Shown: positions 38,962 to 50,455 of the stretch, piece after piece | How positions within the stretch are numbered: position 1 is the first letter of the stretch | Layout: each line of letters starts with the position of its first letter | DNA from: Crocinitomix catalasitica ATCC 23190 | GTDB lineage: Bacteria; Bacteroidota; Bacteroidia; Flavobacteriales_D; Crocinitomicaceae | DNA: 64,000 nt | Direction of reading: 5' to 3' | Assembly (NCBI RefSeq): GCF_000621625.1 | Contig: NZ_JHXV01000018.1 | Span: 31,260-95,259 of the forward strand | Program-made: the position numbers and the translations under genes | Notes under the pieces: model-generated | The model's input: the letters and a program-made list of their open reading frames with translations, nothing else | Told to the model about the DNA's origin: nothing | Databases searched by the model: none

Positions 38962-39981
38962 GTGTCATATCTCGATGTCATAAAGCAAATTAAAACAGGG
39001 CCATTAAAACCTATCTATTTTTTAAATGGTGAGGAGCCTTTTTTTATTGACGAGATTGTAAATTATGCCGCACAAAACATTCTTGACGAGAGCGAAAGAG
39101 ACTTTAATCAAACTGTTTTTTACGCGAAAGATACACCACCCATTAGTGTTGTAGATTCTGCTACGCGTCTGCCGATGATGAGTGAACGGCAAGTTGTTAT
39201 TGTTAAAGAAGCACAGGAATATAGTAGTGCTAAAGATTGGGAAGCGCTAGAGAAATATCTAGAGAAACCGGCAGCTTCAACGGTACTTATTTTTGCATAC
39301 AAGTATAAGAAATTCGATAAACGTTCAAGGGTCTACAAAATCCTGAAAAAGAACGCTGAAATATTCGAGTCAGAATTGGTGAAGGATTATCAATTGGGCG
39401 GTTGGATAAAATCTTATATCAAAACAAAGAAGTATCAAATAACTGAAAAGGCAACAGCACTATTGGTCGAGTTTATTGGCAATGATTTAAGTCGAATTGT
39501 CAATGAGTTACAGAAGTTGTTCATTATGGTCCCGCGCAGTGAAGGTAATTCACCTCAAATAACGGAAGCACATATTGAAAAACACATTGGAATTAGTAAA
39601 GATTATAATGTGTTTGAATTGACCAATGCAATTCTAGACAAGGATATTGTGAAAGCAAATAAAATCGTTAAATATTTTGGTCAAAATCCAAAAGCCGCGC
39701 ATATAACAGTAGTACTGTCTAATTTACATACGTTGTATCAACGGCTATTTAAAGCACATTTCGCAAAAACGGAGGATCCTAAACAATTTGCAGCTTTAAT
39801 TAGTATTCATCCTTATCCAGCAAAAGAAATTTTGCTTAAAAGAAGGAATCATCCAGCGAAAATAATTTCAAGAAATTTCAGTTATTTAAGAGAATATGAC
39901 CTGCTTTCGAAAGGTGTTGGTCAGGCTTCTGTTCCAGAAAACGAGTTATTGCGAGAATTGGTTTACAAATTATTGCACTAA
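38962..39981 (+). CDS. holA: DNA polymerase III subunit delta
   Basis: The 339-residue protein is the clamp-loader delta subunit. It has the N-terminal 'PIYFLNGEEPFFIDEIVNY' region, 'SERQVVIVKEAQ', 'EFIGNDLSRIVNELQKL' and a C-terminal helical collar domain ('FELTNAILDKDIVKANKIV'). It opens the sliding clamp together with gamma/tau and delta'. Translation starts at a GTG (38962), since no ATG is available near. It follows der by 6 bp. Confidence 0.92.
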   Translation: MSYLDVIKQIKTGPLKPIYFLNGEEPFFIDEIVNYAAQNILDESERDFNQTVFYAKDTPPISVVDSATRLPMMSERQVVIVKEAQEYSSAKDWEALEKYLEKPAASTVLIFAYKYKKFDKRSRVYKILKKNAEIFESELVKDYQLGGWIKSYIKTKKYQITEKATALLVEFIGNDLSRIVNELQKLFIMVPRSEGNSPQITEAHIEKHIGISKDYNVFELTNAILDKDIVKANKIVKYFGQNPKAAHITVVLSNLHTLYQRLFKAHFAKTEDPKQFAALISIHPYPAKEILLKRRNHPAKIISRNFSYLREYDLLSKGVGQASVPENELLRELVYKLLH

Positions 39982-40056
39982 ACTTACATTTAATAGTTTA
40001 TTTCTAACCGTTCAATAGACGGGCACCTAAAATGTAATTGTCGCCGTATTATTAAT

Positions 40057-40064
40057 TATATTTG
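40057..40064 (+). promoter_or_regulatory. -7 box upstream of the 40083 receptor gene
   Basis: TATATTTG matches TAnnTTTG. A TTG at 40038-40040 gives a 16-nt spacer, one short of the usual 17-23. The start codon is 18 bp downstream. Confidence 0.4.
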
Positions 40065-40082
40065 TTCGTTTAATTAAATTAT

Positions 40083-42407
40083 ATGATGCGTCAAATACTA
40101 TCAACAGTGATTTTGGTAATTTTTACCACTTTTTCATACGCCCAAAGTTCAGGAACTGTAAGGGGAAAAGTTAAAAGCGCTGAGGATGGAAATTCAATAC
40201 CTTTTGCGAAAATTCTAATCTTAACAACTAGTGGATCAGCTGTTTCGGATGCTGATGGATTGTTTTCTATACCAAAAGTTGAAACGGGTAAATTTACTAT
40301 TCGAATTACTTCGCCGCAATTTGAGGAATATACTGCTGAAATTGAAATTACAAAAGATAATATTACAGAAGTAATTGCCGAATTAAAAGCAGGTAAAACG
40401 TTAGGGCAGGTGGATGTTGATTATCAAAAAGAAGCAAGACAAATTGATCCAGGAACTTCAGTTATAAAAATTACAAAAGAAGATATTTTACGTGTGCCAG
40501 TTACTGGTGGTGTGGCAGATATTGCAGGTTATTTCCAAACTGTACCCGGGGTTGTATCAACCGGAGATCAAGGTGGGCAAGTATATGTAAGAGGTGGAAC
40601 GCCGATTCAAAATAAAATTTTATTGGATGGGATGACAATCTATAATCCTTTTCACTCAATTGGTTTTTTCTCTGTATTTGAAACTGAACTTATTCGTTCA
40701 GCAGATATTTATACCGGTGGATTTAATGCAGAATATGGTGGTAGAATTTCGTCTGTAATGGATATTACTTACAGAGATGGTAACGTGAAAAGAACCGGTG
40801 GTAAAATTGGTTTGTCTCCTTTTGTATCTAGTTTAATTCTTGAAGGACCGATTTCTAAAGCAAATAATATTTCTTATATCGTTTCTGGAAAGACTTCCTT
40901 GTTAGAGCAAACTTCAAAAACATTGTATCCTTATATTAACGATGGTGATGGTTTACCTTTTAATTTTTATGATTTATACGGTAAGATTTCTATTCAAGGT
41001 GAAGGCGCAAATAAATTCAGTTTATTCGGTTTCTCTTTTAATGATCAAGTAAATTATCAAGCCGTTTCTAACTTACAGTGGAATAGCTTTGGTGGTGGAG
41101 GTAACTTCATTTTTGTACCTCAAAATTCAGAGTTATTTGTTAAAGGTAGGTTGAACTTCTCATCTTATGATATTGTCTTAGAAGAAGAAAATTTACCGGA
41201 TCGTTCAAGTGGAATATTCGGAACAGAATTGGCATTTGACTTTACTTATTATTTAGCAGGTAAAAGTCGAATTGACTATGGATTTGGATTTAATTATTTT
41301 ATAACAGAATTTGAAACTTTTAACGAAGTAAATAAAGCGATTAGACAAGACGAAAATACAATAGAGGCAGGGGCTTATGTTAGTTATAGATGGGTAAGTG
41401 ATTCAAGAAGATTGATTCTTGAGCCAAATGTGCGTTTTCAAGGATATTCTTCTGCTGGACAGGCAACAATTGAACCACGAGCAAGTGCAAAATATAATAT
41501 TACGGAGAACTTCAGAGTAAAAGCCGCTGGTGGTAGGTATACTCAGAACTTTACAAGTACAACTTCGGATAAAGATGTTGTTAACTTATTCTACGGCTTC
41601 TTAACAGCGCCTGCTGCAACAAAATTACCAGACAAGTTTACGAAGCCTGATGGCACCGAAGTTGATATTGAAAATGGTCTACAAAAAGCTTGGCATGCTA
41701 TTGTTGGTACCGAATATGATATTTCTAAGAAGGTCACTTTACAGATTGAAGGATATTATAAATGGTTTGACCAAATGACGAATATTAACAGCAATAAGAT
41801 TTACGAAGACAATAGTGATAATTCTAAAATTGACGACGTTTATAAAAAGGATTTTATTGTAGAGAGTGGTCAAGCATATGGTGGTGATATTGTAATCGCT
41901 TACAATACTAAAAAACTTTATTTATGGGGTGTTTATTCTATTGGTAAAGTGGTACGTTGGAATGGCTTTGAATACTATGCACCCGTTTTTGATAGAAGAC
42001 ACAATATTAATTTAATTGGGACTTATACTTTTGGTAAAAAAATGGATTGGGAATTTACAGCGCGCTGGAATTTAGGTTCTGGTCTGCCATTCAAACAAAC
42101 AAACGGTGTTTATGAATCTCCAGAGATTACAAATATTTCAGAAGATTATATTGACAATAATGCAAACGAATTGACTTTCCTTTATGAAACACAGAATGAC
42201 GGTAGATTGCCGACTTATCACAGGTTCGATGTCAACTTGAAAAAATCATTCACGTCTAAAAAGTTTAAATATTTGAAATGGGATCTAGTTGCTGGTGTAA
42301 CAAATGCATATAGTAGACAGAATATTTTCTATGTAAACAGAGTAACGAACGAAAAAGTTTATCAATTGCCGATAATGCCAAGTTTAGCTTTATCTGTTAA
42401 GTTTTAA
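40083..42407 (+). CDS. TonB-dependent outer-membrane receptor with CarboxypepD_reg-like domain
   Basis: The 774-residue protein has a signal peptide (to about residue 21, SYAQS) and a CarboxypepD_reg-like domain (about 24-105). A plug domain (about 125-240: 'VYVRGGTPIQNKILLDGMTIYNPFHSIGFFSVF', 'GGFNAEYGGRISSVMDI') leads into a beta-barrel ending 'MPSLALSVKF'. It differs from SusC proteins in length and has no SusD partner, so its cargo is not a typical Sus glycan. The barrel gene at 42457 follows after 49 bp. The substrate cannot be predicted. Confidence 0.92.
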   Translation: MMRQILSTVILVIFTTFSYAQSSGTVRGKVKSAEDGNSIPFAKILILTTSGSAVSDADGLFSIPKVETGKFTIRITSPQFEEYTAEIEITKDNITEVIAELKAGKTLGQVDVDYQKEARQIDPGTSVIKITKEDILRVPVTGGVADIAGYFQTVPGVVSTGDQGGQVYVRGGTPIQNKILLDGMTIYNPFHSIGFFSVFETELIRSADIYTGGFNAEYGGRISSVMDITYRDGNVKRTGGKIGLSPFVSSLILEGPISKANNISYIVSGKTSLLEQTSKTLYPYINDGDGLPFNFYDLYGKISIQGEGANKFSLFGFSFNDQVNYQAVSNLQWNSFGGGGNFIFVPQNSELFVKGRLNFSSYDIVLEEENLPDRSSGIFGTELAFDFTYYLAGKSRIDYGFGFNYFITEFETFNEVNKAIRQDENTIEAGAYVSYRWVSDSRRLILEPNVRFQGYSSAGQATIEPRASAKYNITENFRVKAAGGRYTQNFTSTTSDKDVVNLFYGFLTAPAATKLPDKFTKPDGTEVDIENGLQKAWHAIVGTEYDISKKVTLQIEGYYKWFDQMTNINSNKIYEDNSDNSKIDDVYKKDFIVESGQAYGGDIVIAYNTKKLYLWGVYSIGKVVRWNGFEYYAPVFDRRHNINLIGTYTFGKKMDWEFTARWNLGSGLPFKQTNGVYESPEITNISEDYIDNNANELTFLYETQNDGRLPTYHRFDVNLKKSFTSKKFKYLKWDLVAGVTNAYSRQNIFYVNRVTNEKVYQLPIMPSLALSVKF

Positions 42408-42456
42408 TACTTTATTTTCAGTAATTTGGAGCGGTTTTTGATATTCTCTAGATTAT

Positions 42457-42972
42457 ATGATAAATAAATTTCGAATTTGTACCTTGTTTTTGTTGATGGC
42501 TTTATCTATCGATGGATTTGGTTACGAATTGTTTCCGGCTAAAAAGTCTCCCTTAGATCGAAAAAGAGAAATGTTTAACAGAAGGGCAAGACATCCCTTA
42601 GGTTTTAACTTCTCATTACTAGGACCTGTTGGATTGATGGGGTTTTCTGTAGATTATTTTATTGTCCCCAAAATTGATATCGAAGTTGGTGCTGGTTTAG
42701 ACTATACCGCTCAAAAACCAGGTTATTTTGTTGGGGGTAAATATCATTTTTTTGGAAATACCTTAACGAATTTGACACCGTATTTGGGTGTTTATTCAGC
42801 CTTTCACGTTGATGAAGATCATATTCAAAGTTATAATTTCTACGTTCCATTCGGTTTTCATCGTATTAAACGGAAGCAATTGTGTTGGTCAATAGAGATT
42901 GCTTATCAAGTGCATGCCGATCCTACACAAACACAGTTCTATGGAGCCGGCAAGGTCGGTTGGAGGTTCTAA
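42457..42972 (+). CDS. Small outer-membrane beta-barrel protein
   Basis: The 171-residue protein has a signal peptide (to about residue 23, FGYEL). It is rich in alternating aromatic and small residues ('GFSVDYFIVPKIDIEVGAGLDYT', 'YVPFGFHRIKRKQLCWSIEIAYQVH') and ends in Phe (GKVGWRF), the usual outer-membrane barrel signature. It probably forms an eight-stranded barrel. It lies directly after the receptor gene in the same direction and may be its accessory. Function unknown. Confidence 0.75.
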   Translation: MINKFRICTLFLLMALSIDGFGYELFPAKKSPLDRKREMFNRRARHPLGFNFSLLGPVGLMGFSVDYFIVPKIDIEVGAGLDYTAQKPGYFVGGKYHFFGNTLTNLTPYLGVYSAFHVDEDHIQSYNFYVPFGFHRIKRKQLCWSIEIAYQVHADPTQTQFYGAGKVGWRF

Positions 42973-43038
42973 AAGATGATTATTATCAGATGAATTAATT
43001 TTTAACGGAATTGTTTTTTAAACTGTCAAATAGTTTTC

Positions 43039-43046
43039 TATCTTTG
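43039..43046 (+). promoter_or_regulatory. -7 box (TATCTTTG) upstream of the NarL-type regulator
   Basis: Matches TAnnTTTG, 23 bp before the GTG start. A TTG at 43011-43013 is 25 nt upstream, slightly further than the usual spacing. Confidence 0.35.
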
Positions 43047-43069
43047 CTTATTCAAAATCATTCTAAATA

Positions 43070-43744
43070 GTGATCAACTTAATTTTAGCAGACGATAATG
43101 AAATAACTCGAATTGGTTTAAGAACCATATTCAAGAACCATGACATACAAATTGTAGGTGAAGTTGATAATTCTAAGGCTTTATTAAGCCAAATAAACGC
43201 GTTTAAGCCAGAAGTTGTACTAATTGATTATACGGGTCCAGGATTCTCTATTGATGTTATTCCACAAGCCCTTGCGTTGCACCCTGAATTGAAATTTGTA
43301 GCCATTACGCCACAACAGTCTGGAGCGACTTTAATTCATGCCTTAAAAAGTGGAGTGATTTCACATATTAAGAAAGATTGCAGTGTGTCTGAGATTATTG
43401 ATTCGGTTCAAGAAACAGCAAGTGGTCAAAAGTTTTTCTGTGGTCAAATTCTTGAAACCATTCGTAAAGAGGGTATTGATGTTGAAGAGATCAGTGATGC
43501 TGAATTTAGCTGTGAACCTGTTGTTTTATCTCCTCGTGAAATTGAAGTGATTACTTTAATCGCTGAAGGGATGACCAATGTCGAAATCAGTGAGAAACTG
43601 TTTTTAAGTAAGCATACTGTAAATACACATCGCAAGAACATCATGAATAAATTAGGTGTTAAGAATACAGCGGGTATCGTTATGTATGCAATCAAAGAAA
43701 GATTTACTACACCGAATAAATTCTTATTCTCAAACGAGTTATAG
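43070..43744 (+). CDS. NarL/FixJ-family response regulator
   Basis: The 224-residue protein has a receiver domain (residues 2-118: 'LADDNE', phospho-acceptor Asp in 'VVLIDYTGPGF', 'HIKKDCS') and a LuxR-type helix-turn-helix (about 148-208: 'LSPREIEVITLIAEGMTNVEISEKLFLSKHTVNTHRKNIMNKLGV'). It binds DNA as a dimer after phosphorylation. Translation starts at a GTG, the first codon compatible with the receiver fold. No kinase is adjacent, so the partner is elsewhere. Confidence 0.93.
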   Translation: MINLILADDNEITRIGLRTIFKNHDIQIVGEVDNSKALLSQINAFKPEVVLIDYTGPGFSIDVIPQALALHPELKFVAITPQQSGATLIHALKSGVISHIKKDCSVSEIIDSVQETASGQKFFCGQILETIRKEGIDVEEISDAEFSCEPVVLSPREIEVITLIAEGMTNVEISEKLFLSKHTVNTHRKNIMNKLGVKNTAGIVMYAIKERFTTPNKFLFSNEL

Positions 43745-44291
43745 AGGATTTGTCACAAAAGGTGGGGAGGAATTTAGGCCAAAATGATTTTTTTATGTAC
43801 TAAATATTCACTTTTGGATTGATTTTTAGATTGAAAAATAATATCATTAATTACAACTCAACCCAATAATTATATCCTAAACTAGATTTTTAGATGCCAT
43901 TCTTTTAAGAGCCGTAAGAAACGAATTGAAACTGGTGAAAAAGTGAGGAAGCTCCAATCTCTGATTGGAGATCACCGATCTTTTCCATTTTCAAGAGTAG
44001 CGTTGGTGAGTAAAAGCGGGCTATTGGATGTAGGCCCTGGCAGGCAGCCTTTTTTGCTTCCTTTTTTTGCTGTAAAAAAAGGAAGAAGATGTTAAATAAA
44101 AATTGAAAACAAATCGGGTATCCAAAAAATCAAAATAAAATTTTGATGATTCAAAAATGTCTCTTTAATTTTATTATAATTAACTCAAATATATAGTTCG
44201 TTCCCAACAATTGGTCTTTTTCCGTTATAGACTCAGTTTTATCATTTTTAATATTTTAGGATTTCAATTGTAGCTTTAAAAATTAACGCAC
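43745..44291. other. Non-coding region with inverted repeats after the NarL-type regulator
   Basis: No credible gene in about 550 bp. It contains a short hairpin around 43954-43969 (CCAATC/GATTGG) and a perfect 12-bp palindrome at 44057-44085 (CTTCCTTTTTTT and AAAAAAAGGAAG, 5-nt loop). The GC-richer block between them (43990-44056) contrasts with its AT-rich surroundings and looks like repeat-element debris. Confidence 0.5.
44057..44085. repeat. Perfect 12-bp inverted repeat
   Basis: CTTCCTTTTTTT (44057-44068) and AAAAAAAGGAAG (44074-44085) around a 5-nt loop. It could be a terminator for the upstream regulator, although it lies 313 bp past its stop. Confidence 0.6.
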
Positions 44292-44325
44292 AAAAAAAGG
44301 CCCTGAAATAAATCAGCGCCTTTTT
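44292..44325 (-). terminator. Terminator of gdhA
   Basis: Read on the minus strand, AAAAAGGC-G-CTGA pairs with TCAG-G-GCCTTTTTTT around a short loop (one G-G mismatch), ending in seven T. It lies 23 bp after the gdhA stop. T-runs on both sides allow bidirectional use. Confidence 0.8.
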
Positions 44326-44347
44326 AATATTTATACGGTAGTTGTAA

Positions 44348-45787
<1,440 letters not shown>

Positions 45788-45863
45788 TTAAATCAACCAA
45801 TTGGGTTAAATTTTCGTTTGTATGTTAACGATTAATTTGCCATATTTTAAGTAAATTGCAAGG

Positions 45864-48800
45864 ATGCCCATGCAAAAAATAATATTTTTCCTCTTTATGT
45901 TTTTGTCTACTAATTTCTTAGTAGCGCAATCTGTCGAATATTCGACAGGTAGTTTTAATTTTTATGAGAATAAAGGGCAATGGCCAAACGGTGTTTTATA
46001 CCGTGCTAAATTTCCTAGTGGAAGTATTTGGCTCGAACAAGCAAGGGTACTCTATCATTTTTTAGATTATAGTAATCTGCATGATGCACATGCAAATCCT
46101 GATCATAAACCGTCTGATGATGATGGAACTTTTAAACAGGCTTTGCTGGCAGCCAAATTTATTGGAGCGAATACGAATGTCAAACCTAAAAGTGAATTGC
46201 CAACTAAAGATTATCAGAATTATTTTTTAGGGAATATTAAGTCGAGATGGGCGACGAATGTGCACGGATATAATCGTGTCACCTATCCATCATTATACAA
46301 TGGTATCGATGCAGTGTTTTTTGAACATGAAGGCCAATTAAAATACGAATTCAAACTAGCACCTAAAGTAAATACGAACCTAATTAAAATCGAATACGAA
46401 GGGTATACCAATATCAAATTGAATAAAAAAGGGCACCTGACTATTGAAACTAAAATTGGTGTCTTAGAAGAGCAAAAACCTTATGCTTATCAAATTAAGA
46501 ATGGTAGAATAATTGAAATTCCTTGTGAATTTGTTTTAACAAAAGACATCGTGACGTTTAAATTGGGTGAATATGATCAGTCACTCGAATTGGTAATTGA
46601 TCCAATATTAATTTTTGCAACCTATAGTGGTGCCGATTCTGATAATTTTGGAATGACAGCGACTTATGCCTATGACGGCAAAGCTTATAGTGGAGGTACC
46701 TTATTTGGGAACTCTTATCCCACACCTGCTCCAGCATGGAATACGACACCTAATATAACAGTAGAAGACGTTGGAACGCTAACTACAGATGTATTTATCT
46801 CCAAATACTCTGAAGATGGTACGGATATGATCTGGACCAATTTTATTGGTGGAGGTGACAATACGCAAGGAACAGAAACTGTCCACAGTCTTATTTGTGA
46901 TTTAGACAATAATGTTTATTTATATGGCGCTACGGCTAGTTTGGATTTTCCAATTGCAGGTGGTTTTCAACCTGACCATGCGGGTGGTAATACGCTTTCA
47001 ATAAATTCGAATGGCGCGAGATTTGGTTCTGCTGGAACGGATATTTTTGTTGCAAAATTCAGTTCAAATGGAATGGATTTAATGGGGTCAACTTATGTCG
47101 GTGGTTCTGGAAACGATGGTGTTAATTATAAGTTGAGTTCAGGAGCATATACCCTGGTTTCACATTACGATTCTTTAACTACAAATTACGGCGACCAATT
47201 TAGAGGTGAGATTATGTTGGATGAAGACAATAATATTTTAATTGCCTCTAGTTCATGGTCGGAGGATTTTCCAGTTGAATCTAGTTTTCAAATGACCAAT
47301 GCTGGATTGCAAGATGCGGTTTTATTTAAGATTGAGGCAGATTTTTCGTCTTTGCTTTGGTCAACTTATTTTGGAGGCACAAATAATGATGCGGGATACT
47401 CCGTAAAAATTGATTCGAGTTTTAATGTGATTCTTGGTGGAGGTACAAGTTCTACTGACATTCCTGGAGTGTTAGGAGGTTTTCAATCTTCTTATAATGG
47501 AGGCAAAACTGATGGATATGTAGTTAAAATAAGTCCTGATGGAACAGCAATCGTTCAAAGTACTTATGTAGGTACAAGTTTATACGATCAAGCCTTTTTT
47601 ATTGAAGTCGACCGATGGGATAATATTTATATCGTCGGACAAAGTTTTGGATCAATGCCTATAAGTGCAGATGTATACAATAATCCAGGATCATCTCAAT
47701 TTATATGGAAGCTGAATCCTACGCTTACAGGAACAGAATTTACAACAGTTTTTGGTAATGAGCGGGCAGGGATTAATATTTCACCTTCAGCATTCTTAGT
47801 TGATGTCTGTGGTAATATTTATGTTTCAGGTTGGGGAGGAAGTGTTTTAGGCGGAACACGTTTGGATGATATGCCTACTACTGATGATGCTTTTCAAGAG
47901 ACACCGCCAAATGGATTTGATTTTTATTTAATGGTATTGGAAAGAGAAGCTACTTCTTTATTATATGGGACCTATATGGGTGGTGGATTAGCGCAAGAAC
48001 ATGTAGATGGTGGTACATCTAGATTTGATAAGTATGGCGTTGTTTACCAATCAGTTTGTGGAGGTTGTGGCGGTCGTAGTGATTTCCCTACTACGCCAGG
48101 TGCCCATTCGGCAACCAATGAAAGTTCGAATTGTAATAACCTCGTTTTTAAATTCGATTTTGAAATTATACCTGTTGCTAATTTTGAGGTGGATTTATTA
48201 GAAGGTTGTGCACCACTAACATTGAATTTTGAAAATGAAAGCAATGATACCGTCAATTTTGTGTGGGATTTTGGACCGGGAACAGAAATCGTTTCCGGTG
48301 GAGCAAGTCCTTCTGTTTTATTTACTGAACCTGGAACCTACGAAGTCGTTCTAATGATAACAGACACAATTTGTGATTTAACAGATACGGCCGTAAAAAT
48401 AATTACTGTTTATGACGAATTGGTTTTGGAAGTGCCGAATGACACCATTGTTTGTACAGCAGTAGATTATGAATTATTCGCAAATTCGTTTGGTTCAGCG
48501 ATTTCATTTACGTGGTCGGACAATATAGATTTTGGTACCGTTTTAAACGATGGGGTTATGGATTCAACTATTCGAATTTCGCCAACTACAACTACTACTT
48601 TCTATGTTAAAGCATCAAATGGATGGGAGCTTTGTGATATAATTGACTCTGTTACCGTTGTATTTGTAGATGGTGCGATTGAGATGATGGCAGATACATT
48701 GATTTGTGAAGGAAATGTTGTGAATCTATATGCTGATAATATTTATCCAGACATTGTACTGACTTATAATTGGGAACCGAACGAATTTATTTTTGAGGAA

Positions 48801-49436
48801 GTAGGAAACACAGCTAAAGCGGTACCGCCAACAAGCATGTATTTTTATCTAACCGCAACTTCCGAATTGGGTTGTACAATTACTGATTCTGTTTGGGTAG
48901 AAGTTCAAGTTTTAGATGGATGGACAATTGAAGCGATAGCAACACCAGCTTTTGTGCCTGTAGGTGGTGAGACGCAGTTAGAAGCATTCCCGTTAGGATT
49001 CGAATACAATTGGTTACCTACTGAAGGATTGGACGATCCAACGTCACGAACACCAAAAGCTAGGGTTGATGAGAATACAGTGTTTTTAGTTTATATGAAT
49101 AATGGTGTCTGTTTTGTACAAGATACAGTCCATGTAAAAGTATATGAATTTGTTTGTGGCGATGTTTACATTTTTGTACCCAATGCTTTCTCGCCGAATG
49201 GAGATGGAGAGAACGATCAAGTATATGTCCGAGGAAAAAACATAGAGGAAATAGAATTCAAAATATTTGATAGATGGGGTGAGAAAATCTTCGAAACAAC
49301 CGATCAAGCTATTGGGTGGAATGGAACCTATAAAGGAAAAGAAATGGATCCAGATGTTTATGTTTATCACCTCAAAGTGATTTGTTTTGATGGACAAGAG
49401 AATTTAATCAAAGGGAATATAACCTTGCTCAAATAG
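45864..49436 (+). CDS. SBBP/PKD giant surface protein with T9SS type B sorting domain
   Basis: The 1190-residue protein has a signal peptide (to about residue 21, LVAQS). A DUF7948-like N-terminal domain ('FYENKGQWPNGVLYRA'; about 30-245) is followed by SBBP propeller blades (about 250-760), a PKD domain (about 775-855: 'FEVDLLEGCAPLTLNFENES', 'VWDFGPG'), further Ig-like repeats and a type B sorting domain ('IFVPNAFSPNGDGENDQVYVRG', 'IFDRWGEKIFETTD', 'GWNGTYKGKEMDPDVYVYHLKV'). It is followed after 2 bp by a PorP/SprF-like gene, the usual partner of type B domains, so it is probably the dedicated cargo of that module. Confidence 0.93.
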   Translation: MPMQKIIFFLFMFLSTNFLVAQSVEYSTGSFNFYENKGQWPNGVLYRAKFPSGSIWLEQARVLYHFLDYSNLHDAHANPDHKPSDDDGTFKQALLAAKFIGANTNVKPKSELPTKDYQNYFLGNIKSRWATNVHGYNRVTYPSLYNGIDAVFFEHEGQLKYEFKLAPKVNTNLIKIEYEGYTNIKLNKKGHLTIETKIGVLEEQKPYAYQIKNGRIIEIPCEFVLTKDIVTFKLGEYDQSLELVIDPILIFATYSGADSDNFGMTATYAYDGKAYSGGTLFGNSYPTPAPAWNTTPNITVEDVGTLTTDVFISKYSEDGTDMIWTNFIGGGDNTQGTETVHSLICDLDNNVYLYGATASLDFPIAGGFQPDHAGGNTLSINSNGARFGSAGTDIFVAKFSSNGMDLMGSTYVGGSGNDGVNYKLSSGAYTLVSHYDSLTTNYGDQFRGEIMLDEDNNILIASSSWSEDFPVESSFQMTNAGLQDAVLFKIEADFSSLLWSTYFGGTNNDAGYSVKIDSSFNVILGGGTSSTDIPGVLGGFQSSYNGGKTDGYVVKISPDGTAIVQSTYVGTSLYDQAFFIEVDRWDNIYIVGQSFGSMPISADVYNNPGSSQFIWKLNPTLTGTEFTTVFGNERAGINISPSAFLVDVCGNIYVSGWGGSVLGGTRLDDMPTTDDAFQETPPNGFDFYLMVLEREATSLLYGTYMGGGLAQEHVDGGTSRFDKYGVVYQSVCGGCGGRSDFPTTPGAHSATNESSNCNNLVFKFDFEIIPVANFEVDLLEGCAPLTLNFENESNDTVNFVWDFGPGTEIVSGGASPSVLFTEPGTYEVVLMITDTICDLTDTAVKIITVYDELVLEVPNDTIVCTAVDYELFANSFGSAISFTWSDNIDFGTVLNDGVMDSTIRISPTTTTTFYVKASNGWELCDIIDSVTVVFVDGAIEMMADTLICEGNVVNLYADNIYPDIVLTYNWEPNEFIFEEVGNTAKAVPPTSMYFYLTATSELGCTITDSVWVEVQVLDGWTIEAIATPAFVPVGGETQLEAFPLGFEYNWLPTEGLDDPTSRTPKARVDENTVFLVYMNNGVCFVQDTVHVKVYEFVCGDVYIFVPNAFSPNGDGENDQVYVRGKNIEEIEFKIFDRWGEKIFETTDQAIGWNGTYKGKEMDPDVYVYHLKVICFDGQENLIKGNITLLK

Positions 49437-49438
49437 TA

Positions 49439-50452
49439 TTGATTCGATTGAAATTAATCAGTTATATAGCGCTTTTCTTTTGCTGCCTCAATGGGACGGC
49501 ACAGGATATTCATTTCTCTCAATTCTACATGAATCCTACTAGTTTAAATCCTGCATTGACAGGAAATTTTGATGGAGACTGGCGTTTTGGAGGAAACCAA
49601 AGAAGCCAATGGCGTTCGGTGTCAAGGCCATTTAATACGATAGGCTTTTCTGCAGAGAATAGAGAAGAGTATTTATTGCCCAACCTTTATCACGGCTTTA
49701 ATTTAATGCACGATGCCGCTGGTGATGGAGATTATCGTACAACTGAAGTGAATTTAACAAGTGCCTATAAATATTACCTCGATTTAGATTCTTTACATAC
49801 AGTAACTGCTGGAGTGCAATTGGGCATCATTCACCGCAGTATTAACTTTAGTAAATTGAATTTCGACAATCAATTCAATGGCTACTATTACGATCCTGAT
49901 CTACCAACACAAGAATCTTTTCAACAAGCGAAACGTACGGCTTTAAATTTTGCGATAGGTGCTATTTATACTTTTAAACCTGAATACCGTAAAGAAATTA
50001 CAGCTGGAATTGGGTGGTTTAATTTAGCACAACCTAAACAAAGTTTTTTTGGAGATAATATTATTAAAAGAGACAAAAGGTTTGTGCTACATGCACGGGC
50101 TACATATAAATTAAACTTCGAATGGGATTTACAGCCTGCATTATTCATGCAATTCCAAGGGAAGTATAAAGAAATTGTACTCGGAACTAATTTGAGATAT
50201 ATCTATAAGGATAAGAGAGGTGAATTTATTGCTCCGTATGCAGGATTATGGTTCCGGAATAATGATGCTTTATTTTTATCGGTTGGTGCATATTATAACA
50301 ATTGGATCGTTGGTATTAGTTATGATATAAATATGTCACAATTGGCACCTGCCAGTAATGTGCGCGGTGGATTAGAGTTTTCAGTACAATATATCTTACA
50401 TTTGTTTAAACCTAAAGAGATTCAACATCGAATTTGTCCTGACTATCTATAA
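49439..50452 (+). CDS. PorP/SprF-family outer-membrane protein
   Basis: The 337-residue protein has a signal peptide (to about residue 21, LNGTAQ) and the family start 'DIHFSQFYMNPTSLNPALTGNFDGDWRFGGNQRSQW', followed by a predicted beta-barrel. PorP/SprF proteins assist secretion or surface attachment of type B T9SS cargo. Start codons are unusual: only TTG codons are available (49439 or 49448), 2-11 bp after the stop of the cargo gene, which suggests translational coupling. The PorE-like gene follows after 3 bp. Confidence 0.93.
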   Translation: MIRLKLISYIALFFCCLNGTAQDIHFSQFYMNPTSLNPALTGNFDGDWRFGGNQRSQWRSVSRPFNTIGFSAENREEYLLPNLYHGFNLMHDAAGDGDYRTTEVNLTSAYKYYLDLDSLHTVTAGVQLGIIHRSINFSKLNFDNQFNGYYYDPDLPTQESFQQAKRTALNFAIGAIYTFKPEYRKEITAGIGWFNLAQPKQSFFGDNIIKRDKRFVLHARATYKLNFEWDLQPALFMQFQGKYKEIVLGTNLRYIYKDKRGEFIAPYAGLWFRNNDALFLSVGAYYNNWIVGISYDINMSQLAPASNVRGGLEFSVQYILHLFKPKEIQHRICPDYL

Positions 50453-50455
50453 ATA

